Shown here: one piece after another, positions 6,403 through 13,587 of the stretch | Layout: each line of letters starts with the position of its first letter | Position numbering within the stretch: the stretch's first letter is position 1 | Source: Fibrobacter sp. | Lineage (GTDB): Bacteria; Fibrobacterota; Fibrobacteria; Fibrobacterales; Fibrobacteraceae | Direction: 5' to 3' | DNA: 34,909 nt | Assembly (NCBI GenBank): GCA_024398935.1 | Contig: JAKSIH010000032.1 | Span: forward strand, 1 to 34,909 | Made by a program: the position numbers and the translations under genes | Notes under the pieces: model-generated | Database searches by the model: none | What the model saw: only the letters and a program-made list of their open reading frames with translations | What the model was told of the DNA's origin: nothing

Positions 6403-7683
6403 CTAGACAGCATACAGCGGCACATTCGTCATTTGCTCCTGTTCCCTGTAGGGGAGCATGGAGTAGCGTTCTGCCTTGAGACTTGGATTTTCTTGCAGCA
6501 TCCTGGAAAGGGAATTGGCCCGGACGTTACCGCCGGCCTTGACTTCTATGGGCAACAAGGCTCCGTCACGCTGGATGATGAAATCCAGTTCCAGCCTGGA
6601 ATCCTCTGTCTTGTGATAGTATATGGGGGTTGAAATCTTTGATTTCATTTGCTGGAGAACGTACTGTTCCGTAACGCCGCCCTTGTATTCCGTAAAGATG
6701 CTGCTGTTGATTAGTACTTGTGAGGGTTCTGTCTGCACCATGGCGCCAAGCAGGCCTACATCCAGCAGGTACATCTTGAAAGCGGATAAGTCCTCGTAAA
6801 TGCTGAGGGGGAGTTCCGGCTTGGTGCATCTCGGTACTTTGTAAAGAAGTCCTGCATCTACGAGCCAGCGGATAGCGATTTCAAACTCCGTGGCACGGCC
6901 GCCTTTTTTCAAGGCTCCATAGATGAACTTCTTGTTTTCCTTGAACAGTTGCGAAGGTATGCTTTCCCATACCATACGGATACGCGGTACTTGTTCTGTG
7001 GGTGCGTGCTTAGAAAAATCCCGGTCGTAACCGTCTAGAATTTCTTGCTGGATGCGGCGGACTTCTTGGAGGGCTCCCGTGGTTACGTATTTCTGGACGG
7101 CTTCGGGCATGCCGCCTACATAGTAATATTGCCTGAGCAGATCCACAAATTTTTCGTGGAGTAGATTCATGGACTGAAAGTCCCGTGATTCTAGAAGCTT
7201 GTAGGCCTGTTCCTCGCCCTTTGCTAGCAAGAACTCTCCAAAGTTCATGGGGTAAATGTTAAGCTCGTTCACTTTACCCACCGGGTACGATACGCCCTTG
7301 TGCATCGAAATTCCGAGCAGTGAGCCCGCCACTGCAATATGGTACTCCGGGGCCTCCTCGCAAAAATATTTGAGAGCCTCGATTGCCTCGGGAATGTCCT
7401 GCACTTCGTCAAGAATAATCAGGGTGTCGCCTGGCGTAATATCCACGTTGGTGAGAGCGCTCAGTGAACGGATTATTCTTTCGACATTGAAACTTTCTGA
7501 AAAAATCTGCCTTGCAAGTTCGTTCTTGCGGCATACTACGTACGCGGTCTTTGCGTATTCCGTACGGGCGAATTCTTGCAAAAGCCAGGTTTTGCCCACC
7601 TGGCGGGCTCCATTCAGAATCAGGGGCTTGCGGTCGGCCCTATTTTTCCATTCTACAAGGTTTTTTAAAGCAAATCTTCTCAT
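6403..7683 (-). CDS. AAA_14 / DUF4143 family ATPase
   Basis: 426-residue P-loop ATPase of the large, poorly characterised AAA_14-DUF4143 family, common in anaerobes and archaea. Walker A is GARQVGKT (residues 25-32) and Walker B is LIILDE (88-93). The middle has a family FVDLLRQYYYVGGMPEAV region. The C-terminal DUF4143 part contains ELDFIIQRDG...PIEVKAG, a pattern like the PD-(D/E)xK nuclease core. No function is established from sequence. The gene stands alone on the minus strand, between the hairpin cluster and the hipBST operon, in what looks like an accessory stretch. The ATG at 7683 is at the usual family start (FALKNLVEWKNR). I saw no terminator with a T-run after the stop. Confidence 0.88.
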   Translation of the reverse strand: MRRFALKNLVEWKNRADRKPLILNGARQVGKTWLLQEFARTEYAKTAYVVCRKNELARQIFSESFNVERIIRSLSALTNVDITPGDTLIILDEVQDIPEAIEALKYFCEEAPEYHIAVAGSLLGISMHKGVSYPVGKVNELNIYPMNFGEFLLAKGEEQAYKLLESRDFQSMNLLHEKFVDLLRQYYYVGGMPEAVQKYVTTGALQEVRRIQQEILDGYDRDFSKHAPTEQVPRIRMVWESIPSQLFKENKKFIYGALKKGGRATEFEIAIRWLVDAGLLYKVPRCTKPELPLSIYEDLSAFKMYLLDVGLLGAMVQTEPSQVLINSSIFTEYKGGVTEQYVLQQMKSKISTPIYYHKTEDSRLELDFIIQRDGALLPIEVKAGGNVRANSLSRMLQENPSLKAERYSMLPYREQEQMTNVPLYAV

Positions 7684-7829
7684 ACGAGAAGAAATTTACA
7701 AAAATAAGCGTATAAAAGTGCGGTTATTTACATTTTTCGGCACTTATTTTTGGAATGGAGCAAAAAAGTGCCAATTCCGTATAGGGGAATGTTCAATACT
7801 TTCTCGTTATCGCGGAACGGTAGCGTTTT

Positions 7830-8831
7830 TCACCCCATCTCCAGAGCCTTCGCCCGGTTCTTCACCTGCGCATTGAACAGAACTTTGCTTTGCTCGCTTA
7901 AATAACTTCGGTCAATCATTGCGTCCATTTGGTTTAAATGGCAGCAAGTTCCTGCAATAAAGCGTTCTGCACGGATTTCCTTGATGCCGATGCGGCGGGC
8001 CAGTTCCATAAAGTCCGGCTTGCCGTAAAAACCGTTGGCCTTGAAAAACTCGGTTTCAAAGTCATCCACAAAAAGTTCAAGCGCGGTTCGGCCAAGCTCC
8101 TGAACATGTAAAGAAGTGTTCAGCAAATCGTAGGCGGGGGTCAGCTTGTAAACTCCATCTGCATTTGGGGAATAGATGGAAAAGTTCTTGACATGGGCGT
8201 CGCCGTTACAGACCAGATAGTTGAACAGAATCAGCCTGAAGTATTTTTCCACATCGGTGGGGTAGGTGCTTACATATCGCTTCATCAGGTCGGCGATTTG
8301 CTGGTAACTGAAGTCGTACTTGTAGTTGGAACCTTTTTCACCTGGGGTGAGGCCAGCCACCTGGGCAAAGTCTTCCTGGCAGATTCTGTTGCCGTCGGGT
8401 AGAACATCGAATCGCTTGGTGATGTAGGCGGGTGTGCCGTCTTTAAGATAAACTAGTGCGTTGTCTGCTGCGTCGATCTTGAAAATCTGCCTGGCCATTT
8501 GCATGGTCAGGTGCTCGTTGGCGGGCATATCCTTTGTGTTGTCGAACAGCCCTTCTACCGCAGGCTTTAAGATGAAGGTGCCGCCATTTTCAGTAGGTTC
8601 TAGTCGCCCGTCGTTTACTATTAGCGAAAACTTGGGCTGTGCACCAGAAATAGAAATCCGACGGATGGAACCGTTGTTGGACTTGATTTCGGGTAAGGAA
8701 AAATCAAGTGTGGCGCCAAACTTTTTCAGACCGAACAAACGCTTGGCACAGGCGGGGCAAAAATCTCGAGGAGTCTCCTTGAGGCAACTATGGCAGCGGT
8801 TCTGCATGGTGGGGGAGGTGGCGCCTGTCAT
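7830..8831 (-). CDS. hipT: HipT-like Ser/Thr kinase toxin (HipA C-terminal fold) with N-terminal zinc ribbon
   Basis: Kinase toxin of a tripartite HipBST system; E. coli HipT phosphorylates tryptophanyl-tRNA synthetase. The 333-residue protein has four cysteines (C13, C16, C25, C28) in a zinc-ribbon-like N terminus. The Gly-rich loop carries an S60-I-S62 motif followed by GAQPKFSL; in E. coli HipT the matching serines are autophosphorylated. K89 (FILKP) fits the ATP-binding lysine, D211 in NGDAHVKN the catalytic base and D235 in AYD the metal-binding residue. The HipA N-terminal subdomain is absent here and is supplied by the separate upstream gene. The start overlaps the hipS stop as ATGA (8831-8828), so translation is probably coupled. 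The target in this organism is unknown. Confidence 0.88.
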   Translation of the reverse strand: MTGATSPTMQNRCHSCLKETPRDFCPACAKRLFGLKKFGATLDFSLPEIKSNNGSIRRISISGAQPKFSLIVNDGRLEPTENGGTFILKPAVEGLFDNTKDMPANEHLTMQMARQIFKIDAADNALVYLKDGTPAYITKRFDVLPDGNRICQEDFAQVAGLTPGEKGSNYKYDFSYQQIADLMKRYVSTYPTDVEKYFRLILFNYLVCNGDAHVKNFSIYSPNADGVYKLTPAYDLLNTSLHVQELGRTALELFVDDFETEFFKANGFYGKPDFMELARRIGIKEIRAERFIAGTCCHLNQMDAMIDRSYLSEQSKVLFNAQVKNRAKALEMG

Positions 8832-9148
8832 ACGTCCTCCATCACGGTGATGGCGCCGATGGTTTCCTTTCCCGCAAGTTTCAGCAACAGCCTGTAGGAA
8901 TCCTTGGGGTCAATCTTCAGGCTCATGCAGTAAAGTTTGCGGTTTTCGCCCTCGGGCAGCAAACCCTCAAAAAACGGGAAAAGTTCCTTGGACTTGTAAG
9001 GCTCCTGGCGCTTAGGCAATGTTAACGCAATGGCGGGGCGCCTAGACGCAAGGTAGATTTCGTCGTAGGTGAAAATGAAACCGTCCCTAGTCTTGGTCAA
9101 GGTTCCTGCCAAAGCTCCGTTGTAAAACACCGATGCTTGCCTAGCCAT
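8828..9148 (-). CDS. hipS: HipS-like small subunit (HipA N-terminal subdomain 1)
   Basis: 106-residue protein matching the N-terminal subdomain of HipA (start MARQASVFYNGALAGTL; ALTLPKRQEPY; FFEGLLPEGENR). In E. coli HipBST this separate protein acts as the antitoxin that neutralises HipT, with HipB strengthening the effect and repressing transcription. Its length and position between the HTH gene and the kinase gene fit that layout. It overlaps hipB by 8 bases and hipT by 4 bases, so all three are one translationally coupled operon. Assignment of antitoxin function is from family knowledge, not from a residue visible here. Confidence 0.85.
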   Translation of the reverse strand: MARQASVFYNGALAGTLTKTRDGFIFTYDEIYLASRRPAIALTLPKRQEPYKSKELFPFFEGLLPEGENRKLYCMSLKIDPKDSYRLLLKLAGKETIGAITVMEDV

Positions 9149-9347
9149 TGACGACTCTCTCGGTTAAAGAAAGTTTCAGCCCCAGCTGTTCCACAAGCTT
9201 GCAAAGTACCTCGATGGACGGGTTTGCGCCGCCGTTTTCGATGGCGTTGATGGTCCGCAGTGAAACTCCGGACATTTCCGAAAGATCCCTTTGGCTTAAC
9301 CCAAGGGACTCCCGCCGTTTTTGTAATTTTTCAAAAATTTCATTCAT
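9141..9347 (-). CDS. hipB: HipB-like HTH (XRE/Cro) regulator
   Basis: 68-residue single-domain XRE-type DNA-binding protein. The helix-turn-helix is clear: LGLSQRDLSEMSGVSLRTINAIENG, with the recognition helix around SLRTINAIE. It is the expected autorepressor of the hipBST operon. I chose the ATG at 9347 (MNEIFEKLQKRR); the frame runs to 9386, but the extra 13 codons would place the start upstream of the predicted transcription start. No Shine-Dalgarno sequence is visible. Instead a perfect palindrome (9353-9364) occupies the ribosome-binding region, so repressor binding may also affect the leader. Confidence 0.87.
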   Translation of the reverse strand: MNEIFEKLQKRRESLGLSQRDLSEMSGVSLRTINAIENGGANPSIEVLCKLVEQLGLKLSLTERVVNG

Positions 9348-9352
9348 AATGT

Positions 9353-9364
9353 GCAATATATTGC
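9353..9364. promoter_or_regulatory. Proximal HipB operator candidate
   Basis: Perfect 12-bp palindrome GCAATATATTGC, 5 bases upstream of the hipB ATG and just downstream of the predicted start site. An identical 12-mer lies 61 bp further upstream. Two identical palindromes at an XRE-regulated promoter are typical of autorepression. Confidence 0.8.
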
Positions 9365-9377
9365 TTAATTTGCTGTG

Positions 9378-9406
9378 AAAATACAAAAACGCACTAGCTT
9401 TGTCAA
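9378..9406 (-). promoter_or_regulatory. Promoter of the hipBST operon
   Basis: Minus strand: TTGACA at 9406-9401, 17-bp spacer, TATTTT at 9383-9378, giving a start near 9371 and a leader of about 24 nt. It is flanked on both sides by identical palindromes at 9353-9364 and 9413-9426. Confidence 0.85.
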
Positions 9407-9412
9407 TAAATG

Positions 9413-9426
9413 CGCAATATATTGCG
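9413..9426. promoter_or_regulatory. Distal HipB operator candidate
   Basis: Perfect 14-bp palindrome CGCAATATATTGCG containing the same 12-mer as the proximal site. It starts 7 bp upstream of the -35 hexamer. Centre-to-centre distance to the proximal palindrome is 61 bp, close to six helical turns, so both would face the same side. Confidence 0.8.
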
Positions 9427-9510
9427 TGTTGTTGCGGTTGTGCCGATGATAGCTCACTTTCCTAAACATAACCCGCCAAAATCTCCCGAAAATGCTAATT
9501 TCAACAAAAA

Positions 9511-9603
9511 AGTGATTAGTGGTTAGTGTTTAGTGGCTGGTAAGAATGTCATTACAGAACCGCGAAAAACTGACCACTGTCTACTAACCACTGTTTACTA
9601 ATA
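9511..9603. repeat. Composite heptad repeat: TTAGTGG arm, spacer, ACTNNNN arm
   Basis: Left arm: units TTAGTGG, TTAGTGT, TTAGTGG at 9516, 9523 and 9530. A 32-base spacer follows. Right arm: five units at 9569, 9576, 9583, 9590 and 9597 reading ACTGACC, ACTGTCT, ACTAACC, ACTGTTT, ACTAATA. The arms are partly complementary (AGTGGTTAGT with ACTAACCACT), so they can pair in several registers. The right arm ends 2 bases before the pyrR start. The same architecture occurs inverted at 34173-34276. Confidence 0.85.
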
Positions 9604-9605
9604 TT

Positions 9606-10163
9606 ATGAAAGACAACTGCAAGATTATTCGTGAACTGCTGTCGGCCCAGGCCATGGAATTTGCCCTGGACGAGATGGCTGCAAAGATCGCAAAGATCCA
9701 TCCTTCCGCAAACGATCTGGTCATCCTCGGTATGGCTAGTCGCGGTATCCCTCTGGCAAAGAAACTGAAGGAACGCCTGGACGCAAAGTTCGGCGGTTCC
9801 GTGGAATTCGGAAGCTTGGATGCAACATTCTATCGCGACGACTTCCATTACCGCAAGCACGTTTCCACCGAGATGCGCATTACTGAAATGCCCGCCTCCG
9901 TGGAAGGCAAGACCGTGATTCTGGTGGACGATGTCCTTTATACGGGCCGCTCCACTCTGGCTGCCATGCGCGCCATTCTGGACCTTGGCCGTCCGGCTGC
10001 CATTCGCCTTTGCGTTCTCGTGGACCGCGGTCATCGCGAACTGCCTATTGCGCCGGACTGTGTGGGTTTCTCCGTAGAGACTGCCCAGAATCAGGAAGTC
10101 CGCGTGAAGATTGAACCTATTGATCAAGAAAATTCTGTTACTCTCGTAGAAGTGGAGGCTTAA
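9606..10163 (+). CDS. pyrR: PyrR: pyr operon regulator / uracil phosphoribosyltransferase
   Basis: PyrR-type protein of 185 residues. Family members bind pyr leader RNA in response to UMP and some also convert uracil plus PRPP to UMP. The PRPP-binding motif VILVDDVLYTGRST is intact, and LGMASRGIPLA and LVDRGHRELPI fit the family. It is the first gene of a pyrR-pyrB-pyrC' cluster: the pyrB GTG starts 1 base after its stop. I see no Shine-Dalgarno before the ATG at 9606, and the leader is occupied by a heptad repeat array. No PyrR-type attenuator hairpin or terminator is visible in front of pyrB, so it is unclear what RNA it would regulate. Confidence 0.95.
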   Translation: MKDNCKIIRELLSAQAMEFALDEMAAKIAKIHPSANDLVILGMASRGIPLAKKLKERLDAKFGGSVEFGSLDATFYRDDFHYRKHVSTEMRITEMPASVEGKTVILVDDVLYTGRSTLAAMRAILDLGRPAAIRLCVLVDRGHRELPIAPDCVGFSVETAQNQEVRVKIEPIDQENSVTLVEVEA

Positions 10164-10164
10164 A

Positions 10165-11118
10165 GTGAGCGCTTTGCAAATCAAGCATTTGTTCGGGCTC
10201 CAGGGCGTGTCCAAGCAGGACATCCGCACTATTTTGGACCATGCAAAACAGTTCCGTGAAATTCTGGAACGCCCGGTAAAGAAGGTTCCTAGCCTTCGCG
10301 GCATGACCGTGGTGAACCTGTTCTTCGAAAACAGCACCCGTACCCGCACCAGTTTTGAACTGGCCGAAAAGCGCCTCTCCGCAGACACCGTGAACTTCAC
10401 TACCGCAAGTTCCAGCGTGAAGAAGGGCGAGACTCTGGTGGATACCCTCCGCAACATCGAGTCCATGAAGATTGATATCGTGGTGGTCCGCCACAAGGGA
10501 ACTGGCGTTCCCAAGTTCCTGGCCGAACACAGCAACGCCATCGTGGTGAACGCTGGCGACGGCGCCCACGAACATCCTACCCAGGGTCTCCTGGATATGC
10601 TCACCATCGAAGAAAAGCTTGGCACTCTCGAAGGCAAGAAGGTGGCGATCATCGGTGACATCCGCCATAGCCGCGTGGCCCGCTCTAACATCTGGGGCAT
10701 GACCACCATGGGCGCTCACGTGACCCTTTGCGGCCCCAGCACCCTGGTTCCCCGCAATACCGAACTGCTGCAGTATCCCGAACTGGCGGGCTCCGTCAGC
10801 TGGGAAACCGATGTAAAGAAGGCTGTTGCTGACGCCGATGCCGTTATCGCTCTTCGCCTGCAGAACGAGCGTATGGACGACGCTCTTCTCCCCAGCACCC
10901 GCGAATACCGCAACTTCTTTGGCATTACCGAAGAGGTGCTCGCTTGCTGCAAGGACAAGGTGATCATCATGCATCCGGGTCCCATCAACCGCGGCGTGGA
11001 ACTGGATTCCGATATCGCCGACGGTGAACATTCCGTTATTCTCGATCAGGTGACCAACGGCGTTGCTGTCCGTATGGCTGTTCTCTTCCTTTTGGCTGGA
11101 GGTCGTGAAAATGCGTAG
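10165..11118 (+). CDS. pyrB: Aspartate carbamoyltransferase catalytic subunit
   Basis: Transfers the carbamoyl group of carbamoyl phosphate to aspartate, the committed step of pyrimidine synthesis. 317 residues, the usual length. The phosphate-binding STRTR (57-61) is intact, as are SSVKKGETLVDT, HPTQ (137-140), the IIGDIRHSRVARSN segment and HPGPINRGVE near the end. It starts with GTG at 10165, supported by GTGGAGG 6-12 bases upstream. It overlaps the next gene by 8 bases. No pyrI regulatory subunit is seen. The adjacent dihydroorotase homologue lacks metal ligands, so this is probably the class of ATCase that assembles with an inactive PyrC-like partner. Confidence 0.97.
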   Translation: MSALQIKHLFGLQGVSKQDIRTILDHAKQFREILERPVKKVPSLRGMTVVNLFFENSTRTRTSFELAEKRLSADTVNFTTASSSVKKGETLVDTLRNIESMKIDIVVVRHKGTGVPKFLAEHSNAIVVNAGDGAHEHPTQGLLDMLTIEEKLGTLEGKKVAIIGDIRHSRVARSNIWGMTTMGAHVTLCGPSTLVPRNTELLQYPELAGSVSWETDVKKAVADADAVIALRLQNERMDDALLPSTREYRNFFGITEEVLACCKDKVIIMHPGPINRGVELDSDIADGEHSVILDQVTNGVAVRMAVLFLLAGGRENA

Positions 11119-12451
11119 AAAGCATACTCTTTCCGATTTTAATTGCGTTGAACTGAAGAACGTCAAGTTCTGGAATGGCGAAAAGTTCGAAGCTCGCGAT
11201 TCTGTCTATGCAGGCTTTGCCAATCGCAAGTTCGCTTTCTGCAACAAGGAAGACCTTGCAGACCTGACGGTCAAGGTTGTGGATTGCAACGGAGCGCTGG
11301 TAATTCCTGCGCTCTTTGGCCTTGGACTGGACTTCATGGAACCGCTCCGTGACGACGTCTATACCTTTAACGACGGCCTTGACGCCATGCATCGTGGTGG
11401 TTTCTTCGGTGGCCTTTACGAAAGTGCTGCAAACCCTATTGATGACTGCGAAAAGCTTTCTGCCGCCAACGACCGTCTGGTAAAGGATTCCATCTACTCC
11501 GCCTTGGCAATCAAGTTCCTGGGCGCATTCAGCAAGGATTTCGGTTCCGACCACCTGTCCGAGATGCTGGAACTGGCAAATGGTCTTGACGAAGATGACG
11601 ACAGCTTTGAAGGTGTGGCTGGCTTCGGTGACGGCAATGCTGCCATCCCGCATTCCCGCTTCCTGCGCCTTGCCATGGAATACGGCAAGATGACCGGCAA
11701 GCGTTTCTTCTTCCAGCCCATGGACAAGACGCTGCGCAAGAGCGGTTGCGTTCACGAAGGTGCCTACTCCGATATGCTTGGCATGAAGGGCATTCCCCGC
11801 ATTGCGGAAACCATCGCTGCCTATACAGTTCTTGAAACAGCTCGCTTCCTTCAGGTGCCGGTCCACTTCAAGCAGGTGACTTGCGGCGAAACTCTTGACC
11901 TTGTTCGCAACGCCCGCAAGAACGGCATGGACGTGACCTGCGATGTAAATCTTTATCACTTGCTTCTGGACGATTCCTGCCTTACCGAGTTGAGCTCTGC
12001 CTACCATATTCTTCCGCCGATCCGTTCCGCAGCAGACTGCGAGGCCTTGTGGAAGGGCATTGAAGGCGGCACGGTAAATGCCATCAGCATGAACCACACT
12101 CCGGTCCGCGAACAGGATACCGAAGTCAACTTCGAAGATTCTGTCCCGGGTGCATTGTCCCTGGAAGTTGCCCTGTCTGCCATTTGGAACAAACTTGTGG
12201 CCCGCGTAGGCGAAGCTCGTGCCATCGAACTTCTTTCTACGGCTCCCGCCAAACTTGCTGGCGTGGATGTCCCTGCCTACGAACCTCAGGTAGGCGGTGT
12301 GGCAAACTTTGTGGTCCTTGATCCGAACAAGGCTCACGTGGTTACCAAGTCCGAATTCGCCGGCCATGTCAGCAATTCTCCGCTGCTTGGCAAGGAACTG
12401 TCCGCTTCCATCGTCGGTTCCTACATCAATGGAATCTGGACTGAAAACTAG
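11111..12451 (+). CDS. Dihydroorotase-like protein, probably non-catalytic (PyrC')
   Basis: 446-residue amidohydrolase-fold protein aligned to class I dihydroorotases along most of its length. The metal centre looks destroyed. The HxH motif after the first strand is replaced by G72 and D74 in GLGLDFMEP, the HxED position is Q202 (FFFQPMD), the HVS position is Q255 (HFKQVT), and the catalytic Asp of TDHAPH is N328 (MNHTP). Other fold signatures remain (HEGAYSDMLGMKGIPRIAE, YHLLLDD). In Pseudomonas an inactive PyrC' is required for assembly of active ATCase, and the 8-base overlap with pyrB suggests the same here. The ATG at 11111 is chosen because GGAGG lies 8 bases upstream. The active dihydroorotase must be encoded elsewhere. 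Confidence 0.85.
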   Translation: MRRKHTLSDFNCVELKNVKFWNGEKFEARDSVYAGFANRKFAFCNKEDLADLTVKVVDCNGALVIPALFGLGLDFMEPLRDDVYTFNDGLDAMHRGGFFGGLYESAANPIDDCEKLSAANDRLVKDSIYSALAIKFLGAFSKDFGSDHLSEMLELANGLDEDDDSFEGVAGFGDGNAAIPHSRFLRLAMEYGKMTGKRFFFQPMDKTLRKSGCVHEGAYSDMLGMKGIPRIAETIAAYTVLETARFLQVPVHFKQVTCGETLDLVRNARKNGMDVTCDVNLYHLLLDDSCLTELSSAYHILPPIRSAADCEALWKGIEGGTVNAISMNHTPVREQDTEVNFEDSVPGALSLEVALSAIWNKLVARVGEARAIELLSTAPAKLAGVDVPAYEPQVGGVANFVVLDPNKAHVVTKSEFAGHVSNSPLLGKELSASIVGSYINGIWTEN

Positions 12452-12467
12452 TGGAGTTGTGTAGCGA

Positions 12468-13484
12468 ATGATTGAACCGCTTCAATTAGTTTGGATTGCC
12501 TTCTTCGTCGTGTCAGCGCTGATTTTATTGGTGCTGGTTGAAATCAACCGCATCAACTATAGGCGTGAACACGAGGAAATGTTTGGAACTGCCTCCTTTG
12601 ATGAAAAGGTGAAGTCCTTCATGTTTACGGATAAGGAACGCCGGACTCTGGACAAATTGATACGGACTTCACCATTCGAAAACAAGGATGCGGTTATTAA
12701 TTCCTCGAGGCTTTTTGAAAAGGCTGTTACGAACTTCTACGAATTCCGAGATGTTTTCTCTGTTCGGGACGAAACCGTTGCTGCAGTTGAAAGCATCCGC
12801 AACAAGATGAACTTTACCGCAAAAAATCCATTGACGGAGGTCTGCTCCTCAAGGCAGTTTAGTGCACAGGACCGCATTGACCTGTACCTGGATGGTGGAC
12901 GGGTATTCAAACATTCTGAGATTGTCTGGAAAACAGAAAAGGAGTGGGCGATATCCTACGACGGCTCCTGTGGACCTGCAAATTTATTTGTCGGTAAGGA
13001 CGTGATGATCCGCTGGACAAGGCCGGGTGACGCTGTTTATTCGTCTACGCTGGAAGTTCGCTCCAGCACGGTGAATACCTTGGTTCTGCCCCATTCGGAT
13101 AACCTGGATAAACGCCAGCTTCGTCGCTGGGTTCGTGAACAGGTGTCTTTCCCCCTGAAGGCGACCTTTCCGGATGGGTCATCCATCGGTGGTGTTCTCA
13201 TGGATTTGTCCGCAGGTGGTATTATGCTTGGACTCCCTGTTGCTTGTGACTCGGGCGTTCACCTGAACATTGAATTTGAGCTGCCCAGTTTTGGCATGGA
13301 AAATGTCGAAGTTGAAATTCTGAGAAATCTTGGAAATAAGAACAAGGATTATCCCGACTTTTTCTGCCTGACCGCATCTTTCTCTGGAAAGTTCGGATGG
13401 ACTCAGGAACGGGTGCTCCAGTATCTTTTCGAGGTAAATAAGGAACGTATGGCAAAGGAAATGGCAAAAAAAGAGGCTAGTTAG
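12468..13484 (+). CDS. Membrane-anchored PilZ-domain protein
   Basis: 338 residues. One N-terminal membrane segment (about residues 6-25) is followed by a cytoplasmic region of unknown fold and a PilZ domain from about 216. PilZ domains bind cyclic-di-GMP; both signature motifs are present, RRWVR (219-223, RxxxR) and DLSAGG (246-251, D/NxSxxG). The middle part (about 40-210) may be a YcgR-like N domain; I am unsure. It starts 16 bases after pyrC' with GGAGTTG upstream and may be read with the pyr genes, but it directly precedes the pil operon, to which it more likely relates in function. The C terminus is Lys/Glu-rich. Confidence 0.85.
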   Translation: MIEPLQLVWIAFFVVSALILLVLVEINRINYRREHEEMFGTASFDEKVKSFMFTDKERRTLDKLIRTSPFENKDAVINSSRLFEKAVTNFYEFRDVFSVRDETVAAVESIRNKMNFTAKNPLTEVCSSRQFSAQDRIDLYLDGGRVFKHSEIVWKTEKEWAISYDGSCGPANLFVGKDVMIRWTRPGDAVYSSTLEVRSSTVNTLVLPHSDNLDKRQLRRWVREQVSFPLKATFPDGSSIGGVLMDLSAGGIMLGLPVACDSGVHLNIEFELPSFGMENVEVEILRNLGNKNKDYPDFFCLTASFSGKFGWTQERVLQYLFEVNKERMAKEMAKKEAS

Positions 13485-13526
13485 TGCTAAATGCTTCATT
13501 TTCAATGAGTTAGCTCAATTTCGTGC

Positions 13527-13555
13527 TTGACATTTCCCTTTTATAAAGGTAGAAT
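13527..13555 (+). promoter_or_regulatory. Promoter of the pilMNOPQ operon
   Basis: TTGACA at 13527-13532, 17-bp spacer, TAGAAT at 13550-13555: five of six bases match the -10 consensus and all six match at -35. Predicted start near 13562, 26 bases before the pilM TTG. It gives the pil operon its own strong transcription independent of pyr-pilZ. Confidence 0.85.
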
Positions 13556-13587
13556 TTAGGAGTAATGTTTTCCAATCGGAGTTTATT

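Noticed and set aside
9552..11166. Long minus-strand open frames opposite pyrR and pyrB
   Set aside because: They are antisense to strongly recognisable genes and have His/Gly-rich shadow composition with no family resemblance.
11036..12367. 443-codon minus-strand open frame opposite pyrC'
   Set aside because: Antisense shadow produced by the codon bias of the plus-strand gene; no recognisable domain or ribosome-binding site.
13506..13518. GAGTTAGCTC palindrome as an operator upstream of pilM
   Set aside because: Only three bases on each side pair, which is expected by chance.
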